Assembly: GCA_900550095.1 (NCBI GenBank)
Contig: URRG01000202.1
Location: forward strand, 1 to 5,083
Direction of reading: 5' to 3'
From: an uncultured Oscillospiraceae bacterium
GTDB taxonomy: Bacteria > Bacillota > Clostridia > Oscillospirales > Acutalibacteraceae
DNA: 5,083 bases
Shown: positions 1 through 4,660 of the stretch, in pieces
How the letters are laid out: each line of letters begins with the position of its first letter
Numbering within the stretch: position 1 is the first letter of the stretch
The notes under the pieces: model-generated
The model's database searches: none
What the model saw: only the letters and a program-made list of their open reading frames with translations
Told to the model about the DNA's origin: nothing
Translations under genes and position numbers: made by a program

Positions 1-34
1 AATGCCGTCTTTTGTCAGAATTCAGAATTTGTTT
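1..34. repeat. 34-bp direct repeat, copy 1
   Basis: The first 34 bases recur without a mismatch at 79-112, giving a 78-bp period. Inside the unit CAGAATT occurs twice in tandem (16-29). The copy begins exactly at the window edge, so the true repeat may extend further left. The 44 bp between copies are not repeated again in the window. All three forward frames are closed by stop codons within or just after the copy, so it does not look like the end of a protein gene. Its family and function are not recognised. Confidence 0.8.
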
Positions 35-78
35 GACAAGCTTGCAAAGTAAAGCTCTCTGCTGCCAGAGGCTTTCTT

Positions 79-112
79 AATGCCGTCTTTTGTCAGAATT
101 CAGAATTTGTTT
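79..112. repeat. 34-bp direct repeat, copy 2
   Basis: This is the exact second copy of the segment at 1-34. Identity stops at 113, where copy 1 has G and copy 2 has A. With only two copies and a 44-bp gap it could be the right end of a longer tandem array, or a small intergenic repeat family. The unequal repeat and gap lengths, and the lack of an array, argue against CRISPR. Confidence 0.8.
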
Positions 113-190
113 ACATTCCGTTCACCGGCGGCATACGGCGAAGCGGTATAGTAACCGGTATGATGCCCCGGCAGCCGGCGCTCATACAGT

Positions 191-227
191 GAGGCCCGGC
201 GTCTTTGGACGCCGGACCTCTTCTGTT
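191..227 (+). terminator. Probable rho-independent terminator of a gene left of the window
   Basis: The arms GAGG-C-CCGGCGTC (191-203) and GACGCCGG-A-CCTC (208-220) form a 12-bp stem with one C-A mismatch and a TTTG loop. The stem is followed by TTCTGTT (221-227), an imperfect T-rich tract. The polarity fits a transcript coming from the left. On the opposite strand no T tract follows, so a bidirectional role is unlikely. The gene it would serve is outside the window. It could instead be a leader hairpin of the gene starting at 298. Confidence 0.55.
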
Positions 228-297
228 ACGGAAATGAAAAGCGCGGCCTAGGCTGGGATACGGGTATACGATGCGGAAAGGATGCAGTTGAAGAAAA

Positions 298-708
298 ATG
301 AATCTGTTTGCGCGTTTTGGAATGTGGCTGCAAAGGGTCATGTACGGCAGATATGGAAGCGACCAGCTTTCTCTGGCTATTCTTGTTCTCTATATTGTTT
401 TATATATTGTGGCGCAGATTTTCTGGTGGCCGATTCTCGCATGGCTTTCGCTGCTTTTGCTTGTTTGGAGCTTTTTCCGCATGTTTTCGAGGAATATAGC
501 GGCCCGCCGCCGGGAAAATGAGAAGTTCCTTTCTTTTTGGCGGGCTTTCAAAGGCATTTTTACGGGAAGGAACCGCCGCCCGAAAGACAAGGATCATAAA
601 TATTTCAGATGCCCCAAGTGTAAAAATACGCTCCGGGTTCCCAAAAGGGGCAAGAAAATCCAGATCACCTGCCCGGTGTGCGGGCACAGCTTTATAAAGA
701 AGGCTTAA
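298..708 (+). CDS. Small membrane protein with C-terminal zinc ribbon, function unknown
   Basis: The product is a 136-residue protein of unknown function, of a type common in Clostridia. Residues 1-24 are basic and amphipathic and contain a MYGRYGSDQL segment (15-24) that I associate with this family. Two hydrophobic segments follow (about 26-44 and 45-63) with a short turn at WWP, predicting a membrane hairpin. A basic linker (65-101) leads to a zinc ribbon with CPKC (Cys105, Cys108) and CPVC (Cys125, Cys128), expected to bind one zinc ion. With both termini positively charged the ribbon probably faces the cytoplasm. ATG 298 is the farthest upstream start, since an in-frame TGA lies at 289-291. 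Its ribosome binding site is weak: AAAGGA is 15 bases away and GAAG only 4. ATG 340, preceded by AAAGGG, is an alternative that would still keep both membrane segments. No promoter is convincing. The gene stands alone, followed 46 bp later by a strong terminator. The ribbon may bind nucleic acid or protein, but the sequence does not show which. Confidence 0.85.
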   Translation: MNLFARFGMWLQRVMYGRYGSDQLSLAILVLYIVLYIVAQIFWWPILAWLSLLLLVWSFFRMFSRNIAARRRENEKFLSFWRAFKGIFTGRNRRPKDKDHKYFRCPKCKNTLRVPKRGKKIQITCPVCGHSFIKKA

Positions 709-753
709 AGGACTAAGAGCGGGAAAATTCGGCTGGTCTTGCGGCCACAGGGT

Positions 754-787
754 AAAAAGGCGCGTTTGAAACGCGCCTTTTTGTTTT
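754..787 (+). terminator. Rho-independent terminator after the zinc-ribbon gene
   Basis: A perfect inverted repeat, GGCGCGTTT (759-767) and AAACGCGCC (769-777) around G768, is preceded by five A and followed by TTTTTGTTTT (778-787). It lies 46 bp after the stop codon at 708. The A tract on the left would give a T tract on the other strand too, so it could work both ways, but no minus-strand gene ends nearby. It insulates the AraC gene from upstream transcription. Confidence 0.92.
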
Positions 788-836
788 CTGAGGCTGGTAT
801 GGAATGCGTGCCGAAAATATCGGCGCCCGGGAGAGC

Positions 837-863
837 GGGAATTCGGCGGTATCCGCGGTTCCC
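837..863 (+). other. Small hairpin upstream of the AraC gene
   Basis: GGGAA (837-841) pairs with TTCCC (859-863), and inside it CGG (847-849) pairs with CCG (853-855), leaving an asymmetric internal loop. A second small hairpin, GCCGA/TCGGC (810-824), lies just to the left. The 186 bp from 788 to 973 hold no other gene. These structures are short enough to be chance in GC-rich DNA. Confidence 0.2.
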
Positions 864-914
864 GTCCGCCTATGGTGAGGGAACAGGCTTGCCTGGGGCC
901 CTCGAGGAAAATAC

Positions 915-977
915 ATGCTGCAATATAACAGAGAAAAAGTATTCGGACGGTTTCGCGGGAAAGGGGAAGAGGAATGA
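915..977 (+). CDS. Possible 20-residue upstream ORF overlapping the AraC start
   Basis: ATG 915 opens a 20-codon frame with predicted peptide MLQYNREKVFGRFRGKGEEE. It ends at TGA 975-977, which overlaps the ATG of the AraC gene (974-976) in an ATGA arrangement. GAGGAAA (904-910) lies 4 bases before the ATG, a good Shine-Dalgarno sequence. Such overlaps often couple translation of two frames. The peptide is strongly charged and matches nothing I recognise. The competing view is that TATAAC at 924-929 is the -10 box of the AraC promoter; the ATG would then not be transcribed and the frame would be fortuitous. Coding status is uncertain. Confidence 0.2.
   Translation: MLQYNREKVFGRFRGKGEEE
924..929 (+). 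promoter_or_regulatory. Candidate -10 box for the AraC gene
   Basis: TATAAC matches five of six consensus bases and lies 45 bases before the AraC ATG, giving a leader of about 38 nt. No -35 hexamer is visible at the proper distance (about 901-906 reads CTCGAG). TTGCCT at 889-894 is the nearest -35-like motif but is 29 bp away. This may be a weak or regulated promoter, or an AT-rich accident. Confidence 0.3.
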
Positions 978-2161
978 ATATCGAATACGCCTGCAGGCAG
1001 ATGGTTCTTATACTGCATACGGAGCTCCGCAGGGTGGAGCCGCAGGGGAAGATCACGGCGGTCTACGGAAATCTTCCGGAAGACTGCGATCCGTTCCGGC
1101 GGGACGAGGATTTTTTGCGTCAGGTTCTGAGCCGGAAACCGAAGGCGGTGCCGGATCTCTTCTGTGAACGGGATTTTATTTATTACGGGATTCTCCGGCT
1201 GGAAAACGGAGAAATCCTTCTGGCGGGCCCTGTGCGCATATGCGAGGAAGGGAACGGTCTCAGGCGGTATATGGCGGCGCAGCACCACCTGCGGGAGGAC
1301 GGCTCCTATAAGCTTCCCTACTGCAGTCTGCGGAGTTTTTCAAACGGGCTGCTGCTCCTGTTTCATCTTCTGACGGGGAAAGAGGCGCAGTACGGCGATC
1401 TTCTGGAGGAAAGCGGAAACGGCGCAGAGCTGGAGAAGCAGTCCGGCATTTCCGTCAGCGGACGGGTGTTCCATCATCAGGAGACGGAAACGCCCCACAA
1501 TCCCTATGACCATGAAATGCGCAAGCTGGAGGCTATTCAGAACGGCGATATGGATGGTCTGGAAAAATGCCGGAATGAAATATGGGTGGGGGAATACGGC
1601 AGAGTGGCGGAGGACCCTCTGCGGCAGGCCAAAAACCTTGCGGTCATCGCCATCGTTCTGGCCTCCCGGGCGGCCATACGGGGCGGCGTTCTGCCGGAGC
1701 TGGCCTTTTCCATGGCGGACGGGTATATTCTGCTGATGGAATCCGCAGGCGATATACATAGGGTGGATGCGGTCGCCCGGCGTGCAGAAAACGATTTTGC
1801 CCGTGAAGCGGCCAGGGCGGGAGCTGAAAGCGCTAAGAACCTTCTGACGCTCCGGGCCAAAGATTACATTTTCAAGCATCTCCACAGCGAGATACGGATT
1901 TCGGAAATGGCGCGGGTCCTGGAGGTGCATCCCAATTACCTTTCCACTGTCTTCAGCAGGGAGGAGGGGATTTCCATCCGGCAGTATATCTGCAGGGAGC
2001 GGATCCGGCAGAGCCAGAATCTGCTGCGGTATTCCCGGTATTCCATCAATGAGATCGCCGGATATCTGGCCTTCAGCTCCCAAAGCCATTTCAGCAGCTG
2101 TTTTAAAAAGCTCACCCGAATGACGCCAGGAGAATACAGATCTAAATTCGGGCAGGTCTGA
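974..2161 (+). CDS. AraC-family transcriptional regulator, likely activator of the adjacent arabinofuranosidase gene
   Basis: This 395-residue protein is a cytoplasmic DNA-binding regulator. The C-terminal ~100 residues form the AraC double helix-turn-helix: a first HTH at about 308-329 (ISEMARVLEVHPNYLSTVF) and a second at about 357-378 (INEIAGYLAFSSQSHFSSCF), closing with the family signature MTPGEYR (383-389). The N-terminal ~285 residues show no cupin arabinose-binding domain that I can recognise. They carry a PHNPYDHE motif (174-181) and a later DPLRQAKNLAVIAIVLASRAAIRGG-type segment, which I recall from Firmicutes AraC proteins related to the YSIRK-antigen regulators. The ligand is therefore unknown. 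AAGGGG (961-966) sits 7 bases before ATG 974, supporting this start. The GH51 gene begins 116 bp downstream on the same strand behind its own promoter, with paired repeats that suit an AraC-type activator. Regulation of the GH51 gene is inferred from this arrangement, not shown. No frameshift or missing domain is visible. Confidence 0.93.
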   Translation: MNIEYACRQMVLILHTELRRVEPQGKITAVYGNLPEDCDPFRRDEDFLRQVLSRKPKAVPDLFCERDFIYYGILRLENGEILLAGPVRICEEGNGLRRYMAAQHHLREDGSYKLPYCSLRSFSNGLLLLFHLLTGKEAQYGDLLEESGNGAELEKQSGISVSGRVFHHQETETPHNPYDHEMRKLEAIQNGDMDGLEKCRNEIWVGEYGRVAEDPLRQAKNLAVIAIVLASRAAIRGGVLPELAFSMADGYILLMESAGDIHRVDAVARRAENDFAREAARAGAESAKNLLTLRAKDYIFKHLHSEIRISEMARVLEVHPNYLSTVFSREEGISIRQYICRERIRQSQNLLRYSRYSINEIAGYLAFSSQSHFSSCFKKLTRMTPGEYRSKFGQV

Positions 2162-2193
2162 TATGAGAAATATACTAAATATATGAGATATAC
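2161..2193 (+). promoter_or_regulatory. Tandem direct repeats, probable AraC-type operator
   Basis: ATATGAGA occurs at 2161-2168 and again at 2181-2188, exactly 20 bp apart, about two helical turns. Each is followed by TATAC (2171-2175 and 2189-2193), giving half-sites ATATGAGA-AA-TATAC and ATATGAGA-TATAC. The first overlaps the regulator's stop codon. The second ends 3 bp before the position of the -35 box. With transcription starting near 2231, the sites cover about -70 to -56 and -50 to -38, as expected for an activator that contacts RNA polymerase. AraC-family proteins typically bind direct repeats of this spacing. That the upstream AraC protein is the binder is inference. Confidence 0.6.
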
Positions 2194-2195
2194 AA

Positions 2196-2224
2196 TAGAG
2201 CGGCGGCCCGTCCTCTGGTATAAT
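2196..2224 (+). promoter_or_regulatory. Promoter of the GH51 gene: extended -10, no -35
   Basis: The -10 hexamer TATAAT (2219-2224) is a perfect consensus, preceded by TGG (2216-2218), making an extended TGn -10 element. At a 17-bp spacing the -35 position (2196-2201) reads TAGAGC, far from TTGACA. An optimal -10 with a missing -35 suits an activator-dependent promoter. The predicted start of transcription is near 2231. Confidence 0.75.
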
Positions 2225-2246
2225 GCCGGTATACAGATATACCGGC
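2225..2246 (+). promoter_or_regulatory. Perfect inverted repeat at the GH51 transcription start
   Basis: GCCGGTATA (2225-2233) and TATACCGGC (2238-2246) are exact reverse complements separated by CAGA. The element starts one base after the -10 box and covers about -6 to +16. This position suits an operator for a second, repressing regulator; the LacI type is one possibility. Alternatively its transcribed part acts as RNA structure. The right arm also takes part in a second inverted repeat, CCGGC-TGT-GCCGG (2242-2254), which ends next to the ribosome binding site, so two mutually exclusive hairpins can be drawn. Confidence 0.55.
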
Positions 2247-2261
2247 TGTGCCGGAAGGATG

Positions 2262-2270
2262 AAAGGTGAG
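2262..2270 (+). promoter_or_regulatory. Ribosome binding site that favours ATG 2278 for the GH51 gene
   Basis: AAAGGTGAG complements the 16S rRNA tail well and lies 7 bases before ATG 2278. A GTG at 2266, inside this site, would extend the protein by four residues (MSCS). It would rely on AAGGA at 2255-2259, six bases upstream, which is also acceptable. The ATG start gives an N-terminus beginning MKVKIDPERVFG, which matches how GH51 proteins usually begin. Confidence 0.65.
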
Positions 2271-2277
2271 CTGCAGT

Positions 2278-3771
2278 ATGAAAGTAAAAATAGATCCGGA
2301 ACGGGTATTCGGCATACGAAGCCCCATGCTGTACGGGCATTTTATCGAACATTTCCACAGGCAGATCTACGGCGGCGTATATGACCCTTCTTCCCCTTTT
2401 GCGGATGAAGACGGCCTGCGCGCGGACGTGCTGGAGGCCATGCGGAAAATCAGGGTTCCGGTTCTCCGGTGGCCCGGCGGCTGTTTTGTGTCCTCCTATC
2501 ATTGGGAGGACGGCGTAGGCAGCGAGAGGCGTCCCCTTTTCGACAAGGCCTGGCGTGTGGAGGAGCCCAACACATTCGGAACGGACGAATACATCCGGAT
2601 GTGCCGGAAAATCGGCTGCGAGCCCTATATCTGCACCAATGCGGGCACAGGCACGGCCGAGGAAATGAGCAACTGGGTGGAATACTGCAACCTGGAAAAC
2701 GAAGGGTATTACGCCAAGCAGAGGATCCGCAACGGCTTTGAAAAGCCTCACAAGGTAAAATACTGGAGCATCGGCAACGAGAACTACGGCTTTTGGGAGA
2801 TCGGCGCCAAATCGGCGGAAGAGTGGGGCCGGCTGGTGAAGGAATCGGCGAAAATGATCAAGCATGTGGATCCGGAAACGGAACTTACGGCGGCGGCTTT
2901 GACCGACTTGGACTGGAACATCCATCTTCTGCGCAGCTGCGGGGAATTTCTCGATTGGATCTCCATCCACGAATACTGGGACATGGTTCCCCAGATCAAT
3001 GAACTGGCAGACTATGAGCAGTGCATGGCGTATACGGACGCAGCAGACCATTCCGTCCGGGAGGTCCGGGGGCTGCTCACCGCCATGAAACTGGAGAAAA
3101 AGATCAAGATCGCCTTTGACGAGTGGAACCTGCGCAGCTGGCACCACCCCAATGTGCACACCATCCGGCAGGGAGTCCACAAAGAGGAATACATCGCGCC
3201 CAGGGACAAAAACGACGATAACAGCCAGTATACCATGGCAGACGCGGTGTTTACCGCATGCTTCCTCAACGCCATGAACCGCAGCTGCGATATTGTGGGG
3301 ATGGCAAACTTCGCGCCCATTGTGAACACAAGAGGATGTATCTATACCCATCGGGAAGGGATCGTCCTTCGGAGCACCTACCACGTGTTTGACCTTTATG
3401 TGAACTATTTGGGGGATACGATCGTGGACTGCTGGCAGGATGAAAGCCCCATGCTGCGGGTTTTCCACAAAAACGGGACGGCTGTGGAAACTCCCGCCCT
3501 GGATATACTGGCGACCAAATGGTCGGACCGGCCGGGGATGGCCGTGGCTGTAGTCAACAAAGAGCCTGAGAAAGAGCGCAGCTTTACGCTGGCCCTTCCG
3601 GGAGGATTTGCCGGCGCCGCGCTTTACACCGTCAGCGGAAAAAGCAAAGATTCCTACAACGACGTAGGGCGCACCGAGGTGGAGATCCAAAAGCAGGAGC
3701 TGGGCGCTTTCCGGGACAGCATGGAGATAACGGTGAAACCCCATTCCGTCAATATCCTGCAGATTCTGTAA
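2278..3771 (+). CDS. GH51 alpha-L-arabinofuranosidase, intracellular
   Basis: The enzyme removes terminal alpha-L-arabinofuranosyl residues from arabinose-containing oligosaccharides by the retaining mechanism of family GH51. It has 497 residues, normal for the family, and no signal peptide, so it should act in the cytoplasm on imported substrate. A (beta/alpha)8 barrel with YGHFIEHFHRQIYGGVYDP (19-37) and RWPGGCFVSSYHWEDGVG (64-81) leads to the acid/base Glu168 in SIGNENYG and the nucleophile Glu282 in AFDEWN. HEYW (231-234) and MANFAPIVNTRG (342-353) line the pocket. A C-terminal beta-sandwich starts near 365. Compared with the classic AbfA type, as I recall it, Cys69 stands where RYPGGN has Asn, Asn169-Tyr170 replace the MDGPW run after GNE, and Pro347 stands in place of a Gln. 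This places it in the 'WPGGCF' branch, and its natural substrate could be something other than arabinan or arabinoxylan. It lies 116 bp after the AraC gene and has its own promoter, operator-like repeats and a downstream terminator. GTG 2266 is an alternative start. Confidence 0.93.
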   Translation: MKVKIDPERVFGIRSPMLYGHFIEHFHRQIYGGVYDPSSPFADEDGLRADVLEAMRKIRVPVLRWPGGCFVSSYHWEDGVGSERRPLFDKAWRVEEPNTFGTDEYIRMCRKIGCEPYICTNAGTGTAEEMSNWVEYCNLENEGYYAKQRIRNGFEKPHKVKYWSIGNENYGFWEIGAKSAEEWGRLVKESAKMIKHVDPETELTAAALTDLDWNIHLLRSCGEFLDWISIHEYWDMVPQINELADYEQCMAYTDAADHSVREVRGLLTAMKLEKKIKIAFDEWNLRSWHHPNVHTIRQGVHKEEYIAPRDKNDDNSQYTMADAVFTACFLNAMNRSCDIVGMANFAPIVNTRGCIYTHREGIVLRSTYHVFDLYVNYLGDTIVDCWQDESPMLRVFHKNGTAVETPALDILATKWSDRPGMAVAVVNKEPEKERSFTLALPGGFAGAALYTVSGKSKDSYNDVGRTEVEIQKQELGAFRDSMEITVKPHSVNILQIL

Positions 3772-3795
3772 ACATACGCCCGAGGGTTCGTCCAG

Positions 3796-3830
3796 GAAAA
3801 GCGCGTCCCCTGCAGAAAGCGCGCTTCTCT
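3796..3830 (+). terminator. Weak hairpin just after the GH51 gene
   Basis: AAGCGCG (3799-3805) pairs with CGCGCTT (3820-3826), with a 14-nt loop, followed by CTCT rather than a true T run. AAGCGCGCTT (3817-3826) is also self-complementary. It could be a weak terminator or a 3'-end stabilising hairpin 25 bp after the stop codon. The stronger terminator is at 4002-4040. Confidence 0.3.
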
Positions 3831-3848
3831 AAAATAGTCCGGAGAGAG

Positions 3849-3965
3849 CTTCGGGCCTGGCTTTTCTGCTTTTCGGTCTGTTCCGCTCAAAGAAGCCTGC
3901 CCGAAGGGACGAAAGCCGGAGTAAAGGCCCGGTCAGGGCCGGCAGACCGTCAGTCCGGCAGTCCC
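3849..3965 (+). other. Structured gene-free region, possible folded 3' UTR or small RNA
   Basis: The 293 bp from 3772 to 4064 contain no convincing gene, and this part is rich in inverted repeats. CTTCGGGC (3849-3856) pairs with GCCCGAAG (3899-3906), continued inward by GGCTTTT (3859-3865) with AGAAGCC (3891-3897), one G-T pair included. Next come nested stems: GGGAC (3906-3910) with GTCCC (3961-3965), GCCGGA (3915-3920) with TCCGGC (3954-3959), and inside them GGCCC (3926-3930) with GGGCC (3936-3940). An alternative inner helix, CGGTC (3930-3934) with GACCG (3945-3949), excludes the last. The nesting is more ordered than expected by chance, but GC-rich sequence makes short stems easily. It matches no RNA family I can name with confidence. 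Confidence 0.35.
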
Positions 3966-4001
3966 CGCAGAATACCGGGATGCGGAGCACAGATATGCGA
4001 T

Positions 4002-4040
4002 AAGGCGTGCGTCTTCCATTTGGAAAACGCACGCCTTTTC
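4002..4040 (+). terminator. Strong terminator between the convergent units
   Basis: AAGGCGTGCGT (4002-4012) pairs exactly with ACGCACGCCTT (4027-4037). Past a C-A mismatch, TTCC (4014-4017) pairs with GGAA (4022-4025) around an ATTT loop. TTTTC follows on the plus strand. It ends the GH51 transcript 231 bp after the stop codon and lies 25 bp beyond the stop codon of the minus-strand gene at 4065-4535. On that strand the trailing sequence is only TTAT, so it should be weaker in that direction but may still serve both. Confidence 0.85.
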
Positions 4041-4064
4041 TCGGTCTCACCTGAGAGATATAGG

Positions 4065-4535
4065 TTATTCCGGTTTGCGGTTCCTTTTGCCGCTCACAGA
4101 GGCGACGGTGATTTTCCATACGCCGGCCGCGTTCAAAAGCCGCTGCGTATACGCTTCAAAGCCCTCCATGAGCCGAGGCGTATGCCTGCGGCACAGAAGC
4201 TCCAGAGCATGGAGCTTTTCCTCTTTTTCGGTCAGCTCTTCCGCCAGCCCCTCTAAAACGGCGGAAGAGTAGTAAACGGTGAAATCCTTTTGAGAGACCT
4301 CCGCTTCTGAGACGCAGGATATACTGACGGCAGGGTTCTTTTTGAGAGCGCGTATTTTGCGCCCTTCCAGAGCGCTGTGAAAATATACGGCGTCCCCTTC
4401 CCGCACGATGGTGACGGGAACGCCGTAGGGCGCGCCGTTCTCATCCAGAAGGGAAAGAGTGGCAAAGGGGCAGGCGTCCGCAATCTGCAGGGCCTCTTCA
4501 GGGAGCAGCTCCCGGTCTTTTCTGCGCATGTGCAT
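4065..4535 (-). CDS. Pyridoxamine 5'-phosphate oxidase-fold flavoprotein, NimA-like
   Basis: This 156-residue protein has the split beta-barrel fold of the pyridoxamine 5'-phosphate oxidase superfamily and should bind FMN or a related flavin as a cytoplasmic homodimer. It resembles the NimA/nitroimidazole-reductase-like branch. The N-terminal MRRKDRE is typical of that branch, followed by FATLSLLDENGAPYGVPV (24-41), VYFHSALEGRK (50-60) with His53 at the usual active-site position, and NPAVSISCVSE (67-77). The C-terminal GVWKITVASVSGKRNR (138-153) matches the closing strand of the family. AGGAGG at 4543-4548 lies 7 bases before ATG 4535. A second ATG at 4529 is too far from it, so the longer start is preferred. 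It runs convergent to the GH51 gene and lies 125 bp downstream of the MYG1-like gene on the same strand. The physiological substrate is unknown. Most relatives are not demonstrated drug-resistance enzymes, so none is claimed here. Confidence 0.88.
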   Translation of the reverse strand: MHMRRKDRELLPEEALQIADACPFATLSLLDENGAPYGVPVTIVREGDAVYFHSALEGRKIRALKKNPAVSISCVSEAEVSQKDFTVYYSSAVLEGLAEELTEKEEKLHALELLCRRHTPRLMEGFEAYTQRLLNAAGVWKITVASVSGKRNRKPE

Positions 4536-4540
4536 GTGTG

Positions 4541-4548
4541 TTCCTCCT
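4541..4548 (-). promoter_or_regulatory. Ribosome binding site of the NimA-like gene
   Basis: Read on the minus strand this is AGGAGGAA, a near-perfect Shine-Dalgarno sequence whose AGGAGG core is 7 bases from ATG 4535. It decides between the two closely spaced ATG codons at 4535 and 4529. The rest of the gap up to 4660 shows no convincing minus-strand promoter or T-tailed terminator. AGCCGC/GCGGCT (4624-4629 and 4647-4652) is the only notable inverted repeat. Confidence 0.8.
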
Positions 4549-4660
4549 ATCCGGCTGTATGTCCTGGGTGTCTTCTATTGCATCCTGTTTGCGCTGGTGA
4601 GCGCCGCCATATCTCCGCAGAATAGCCGCGTAACCGCATAGCTGCTGCGGCTTTGAAAGA

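Noticed and set aside
1..112. CRISPR array
   Set aside because: There are only two copies, with a 44-bp gap longer than the 34-bp repeat and no cas genes. A small intergenic or tandem repeat explains it better.
739..1167. 142-codon plus-strand frame before and inside the AraC gene
   Set aside because: It begins inside the context of the upstream terminator, overlaps the AraC coding region in another frame and has no domain-like composition.
400..1288. Long minus-strand frames of 218 and 191 codons
   Set aside because: They run across the zinc-ribbon gene, the terminator at 754-787 and the AraC gene, and have no recognisable domain.
1825..1837. CcpA-type catabolite site (TGAAAGCGCTAAG)
   Set aside because: It deviates from the consensus at the 3' C position, lies inside the AraC coding sequence far from any promoter, and would be expected by chance in this composition.
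1936..3744. 602-codon open frame on the minus strand
   Set aside because: It lies antisense to the GH51 gene and the end of the AraC gene, both of which have clear family motifs and normal length. It matches no protein family I know and would span the GH51 promoter. It is a codon-usage shadow.
3899..3965. Cyclic-di-GMP (GEMM-I) riboswitch, suggested by GGGACGAAAGCC
   Set aside because: The conserved GGACGCAAAGCC core lacks its central C here, the preceding conserved segment is missing, and the element lies at the 3' end of a gene with no downstream gene on that strand.
3829..4119. 96-codon minus-strand frame
   Set aside because: It overlaps the end of the NimA-like gene and reads through the strong terminator at 4002-4040. 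The product is low-complexity, Arg/Pro-rich and unlike any known family.
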